From Hoplostethus atlanticus (Eukaryota; Chordata; Actinopteri; Trachichthyiformes; Trachichthyidae), in contig JAXDDX010000038.1 in NCBI GenBank assembly GCA_034670405.1, positions 3,595,501 to 3,659,500 on the forward strand: 64,000 nucleotides of DNA, written 5' to 3'. The number at the start of each line of letters is the position of its first letter. Positions within the stretch are counted from its first letter, which is position 1. Made by a program: the position numbers and the translations under genes. The notes beneath the pieces are model-generated. The model searched no databases. It had not been told where the DNA came from and worked only from the letters and a program-made list of their open reading frames with translations. Of this stretch, positions 62,460-64,000 are shown piece by piece.

Positions 62460-62899
62460 GACATTGTAATAAAGAAGTCTATTAATTCTCAATTTTTATT
62501 TTGTATGCTGTGGGACAGAAGCACCACATCGTTGATGTAAAAACTCCTGTTAGCAAATCCTGTGATGTAATTCTATTTTGAACAATCTAAAATGTGTCTG
62601 ATTGCTCAATAGACTTAATCATCCTTTCGAGAGGACTTTCAGCCTCTTTTATCACGAAATGATTAGCCTAACAAACCGAGTCAAATCACATTTGACCTTT
62701 GGAACTTAAACATGGGGAGCACTCAGAAGTGACCAATTGGAGGAAACAAAGACAACTTGAAATCTCTCACTTGTTTTGTCATAGCCGAATACTTCACAGT
62801 AGTTTGTGATTAGGTTTCAAATTGAAATAGCATGAGAGATAGATCATAACACATTGTTTAAGTGTGTTCTTGTTGAGATAGTGCAAGGAAAACGTTAAA

Positions 62900-64000
62900 A
62901 TGTTTTTCCCCTTCTCCTGGATCCTGGGAATTTCTGAATGGTTGCCTTTTGAGTCAAGCCCAATTGACTGCTTTTTTCAAGGTGAGTCAGCAACCTCAGG
63001 GATACAGGACTTTTGCTGTATCCCTTTGTAGTATTGCGTCTTCATCTGCTCCTCTCATGTGCGGTGTGCGGCCCTATCCTGTTTTCCCTTTATATGCTGC
63101 CCCTGGGGCACAATACTGTCAGTTAGGTTGTGCCTATTAACAGTGTTATGCAGACGATACTCAGCTTTGTCTCAGTAAAGCCCAGTGATCTTGGTAGTCA
63201 CTAGTCACATTAGTCACTCTGCACAAATGTCTTACAAAAGACTGGATGGCACACAATTTTCTACAACTGAAGATTCTTGTTGTTGACCCGGATCACATAA
63301 CTGACAAAATCAGGCAGTGGCCAGGCTCCTTTATACATCAGTGAACTGCTGACGCCATATACACCGGTAAGGCCTCTCAGATCTACTGATCAAGGTCTTT
63401 TGGTCCTGCCTCAATCAAAACTAGAGGTGACTGTGTTTTTTTGGTAATGGCCCCAAAACTGTAGCCTTCCCCTTGATGTTAGGTCTGCTAATACTGTTAA
63501 CTGTTTTAAACGCTATCCTAAAACCCATTTGTACATTTTGGCCTTTTATTGATATAGTATGTTCTGTCATCTGTTATCTGTGTTATTTAGGTCTGGTGGG
63601 TGCATGTGGAATCTCAGTACTGTTGAGTCTGATGAGAGTTCATTTATTCATTCAAACATGCAGGTGAGTTTATTTTGGCTTGTGTTTGAGAGAGGATTTA
63701 AAGGATTTTTGCGTGCTCACACCAGAACAGTATCTGTAACCGTGTTCATATGTGTGTTTCCGGGTAATGATTCTCAATGATTCTCTAACTGTTCTTTCCA
63801 AACAGTGATTCTGAAACTGAGAATGAAAGGAAACAGAGGTCATCCTCAGCAGGCAGGCCGCTGAGAGAGCACTGGAGAACAGCATTCCAGTTCTGGTGCC
63901 TGACTGCCCTCCTCTCTCTGGTGGGTGTGCGGGCTTCTTCACTGATAGTGCTGGAGTTTTCCCTCAGGGTTGTTTCTGCCTGGATCACAGCAGGACTGGT
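62900..64000 (+). CDS. tmem82: Transmembrane protein 82, first three exons (3' end outside the window)
   Basis: Exon 1 is 62900-62981 (MFFPFSWILGISEWLPFESS and PIDCFFQ plus one base, donor GTGAGT). Exon 2 is 63591-63663 (GLVGACGISVLLSLMRVHLF), and exon 3 runs from 63806 to the window edge. Junction phases 1 and 2 match. Exon 3 encodes a polar loop (SDSETENERKQRSSSAGRP), then helices with FQFWCLTALLSLVGVRASS and LIVLEFSLRVVSAWITAGL. Human TMEM82 has the same plan: MFSLPSLPSW..., GLIGACGVSVL and VVLEFSLRAVS. It is a multipass membrane protein of unknown biochemical function, reported in epithelia of gut and liver. Intron 1 is mostly a decayed LINE. Synteny next to slc25a34 matches human 1p36. 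Confidence 0.85.
62990..63555 (+). mobile_element. Decayed LINE 3' end in tmem82 intron 1
   Basis: Plus-strand fragments in shifting frames spell non-LTR RT remnants. A TTTATATGCTGCCCCTGGGG segment corresponds to the 'SLYMLPLG' region. CAGACGATACTCAGCTTTGT corresponds to 'ADDTQL'. The C-terminal end LPLDVRSANTVNCFKRYPKT continues to THLYILAFY and a stop near 63553. Frameshifts and gaps make it a pseudogene copy. The clade (Rex/CR1/RTE-like) is uncertain. It differs from the L2-like copies at 47820-49770. Confidence 0.7.

Noticed and set aside
63473-63667. 64-residue hydrophobic ORF read as a tmem82 first exon
   Set aside because: Its first part is LINE DNA in the wrong frame. The conserved tmem82 N-terminus is encoded at 62900-62981 and splices in the right phase to 63591.

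Overview
This window is nuclear DNA of a ray-finned (teleost-like) fish. Genes are split into short exons with GT/AG introns. Microsatellites are frequent, fish-type L2-like LINEs, a tRNA-derived SINE and a MITE are present, and the encoded proteins are vertebrate orthologues recognisable by family memory. No database search was run, so gene names rest on my recognition of the translated exons and on gene order.

Layout, left to right: the 3' tail of a DNA-transposon protein (+, 1-255) lies in or beside the 5' part of atad3 (-, 902-1712, cut by the left edge). mrpl20 (-, 3200-4546) and sdhb (+, 5135-8508) follow, head to head across about 590 bp. mfap2 (+, 11562-13503) then meets crocc/rootletin (-, 15203-32364, 37 exons) tail to tail. 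Next come necap2 (-, 35836-40615), szrd1 (-, 44398-46989), a nested LINE (47820-49770), fbxo42 (+, 51049-55764), slc25a34 (+, 57870-61875) and the first exons of tmem82 (+, 62900 to the right edge).

For every gene I joined exons by hand at GT/AG sites and checked that phases are compatible. Reconstructed lengths are MRPL20 149 aa, SDHB 283 aa, MFAP2 165 aa, rootletin 2022 aa, NECAP2 249 aa, SZRD1 160 aa, FBXO42 708 aa and SLC25A34 343 aa (320 from an inner ATG). All are close to the human proteins as I recall them, and none shows a frameshift or internal stop.

Functionally the left end is rich in nuclear genes for mitochondrial proteins: atad3 (nucleoid and membrane organisation), mrpl20 (mitoribosome) and sdhb (complex II). 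slc25a34, a mitochondrial carrier, lies at the right end. The atad3 promoter has a perfect NRF-1 consensus and the mrpl20/sdhb promoter has an ETS/NRF-2-type core. The remaining genes serve the ciliary rootlet (crocc), elastic microfibrils (mfap2), clathrin-mediated endocytosis (necap2), RNA-associated (SUZ) functions (szrd1) and ubiquitin ligation (fbxo42). As I recall human chromosome 1p36, atad3/mrpl20 and sdhb-to-tmem82 belong to two separate blocks, so the window appears to span a junction between them.

I found no sign of a novel multi-gene system. The most informative unexplained structures are the LINE-in-LINE nest upstream of fbxo42, a short inverted duplication inside it, the 15-bp-duplication SINE and the microsatellites forming splice sites in crocc, two hairpins, and a near-terminal MITE in mfap2.
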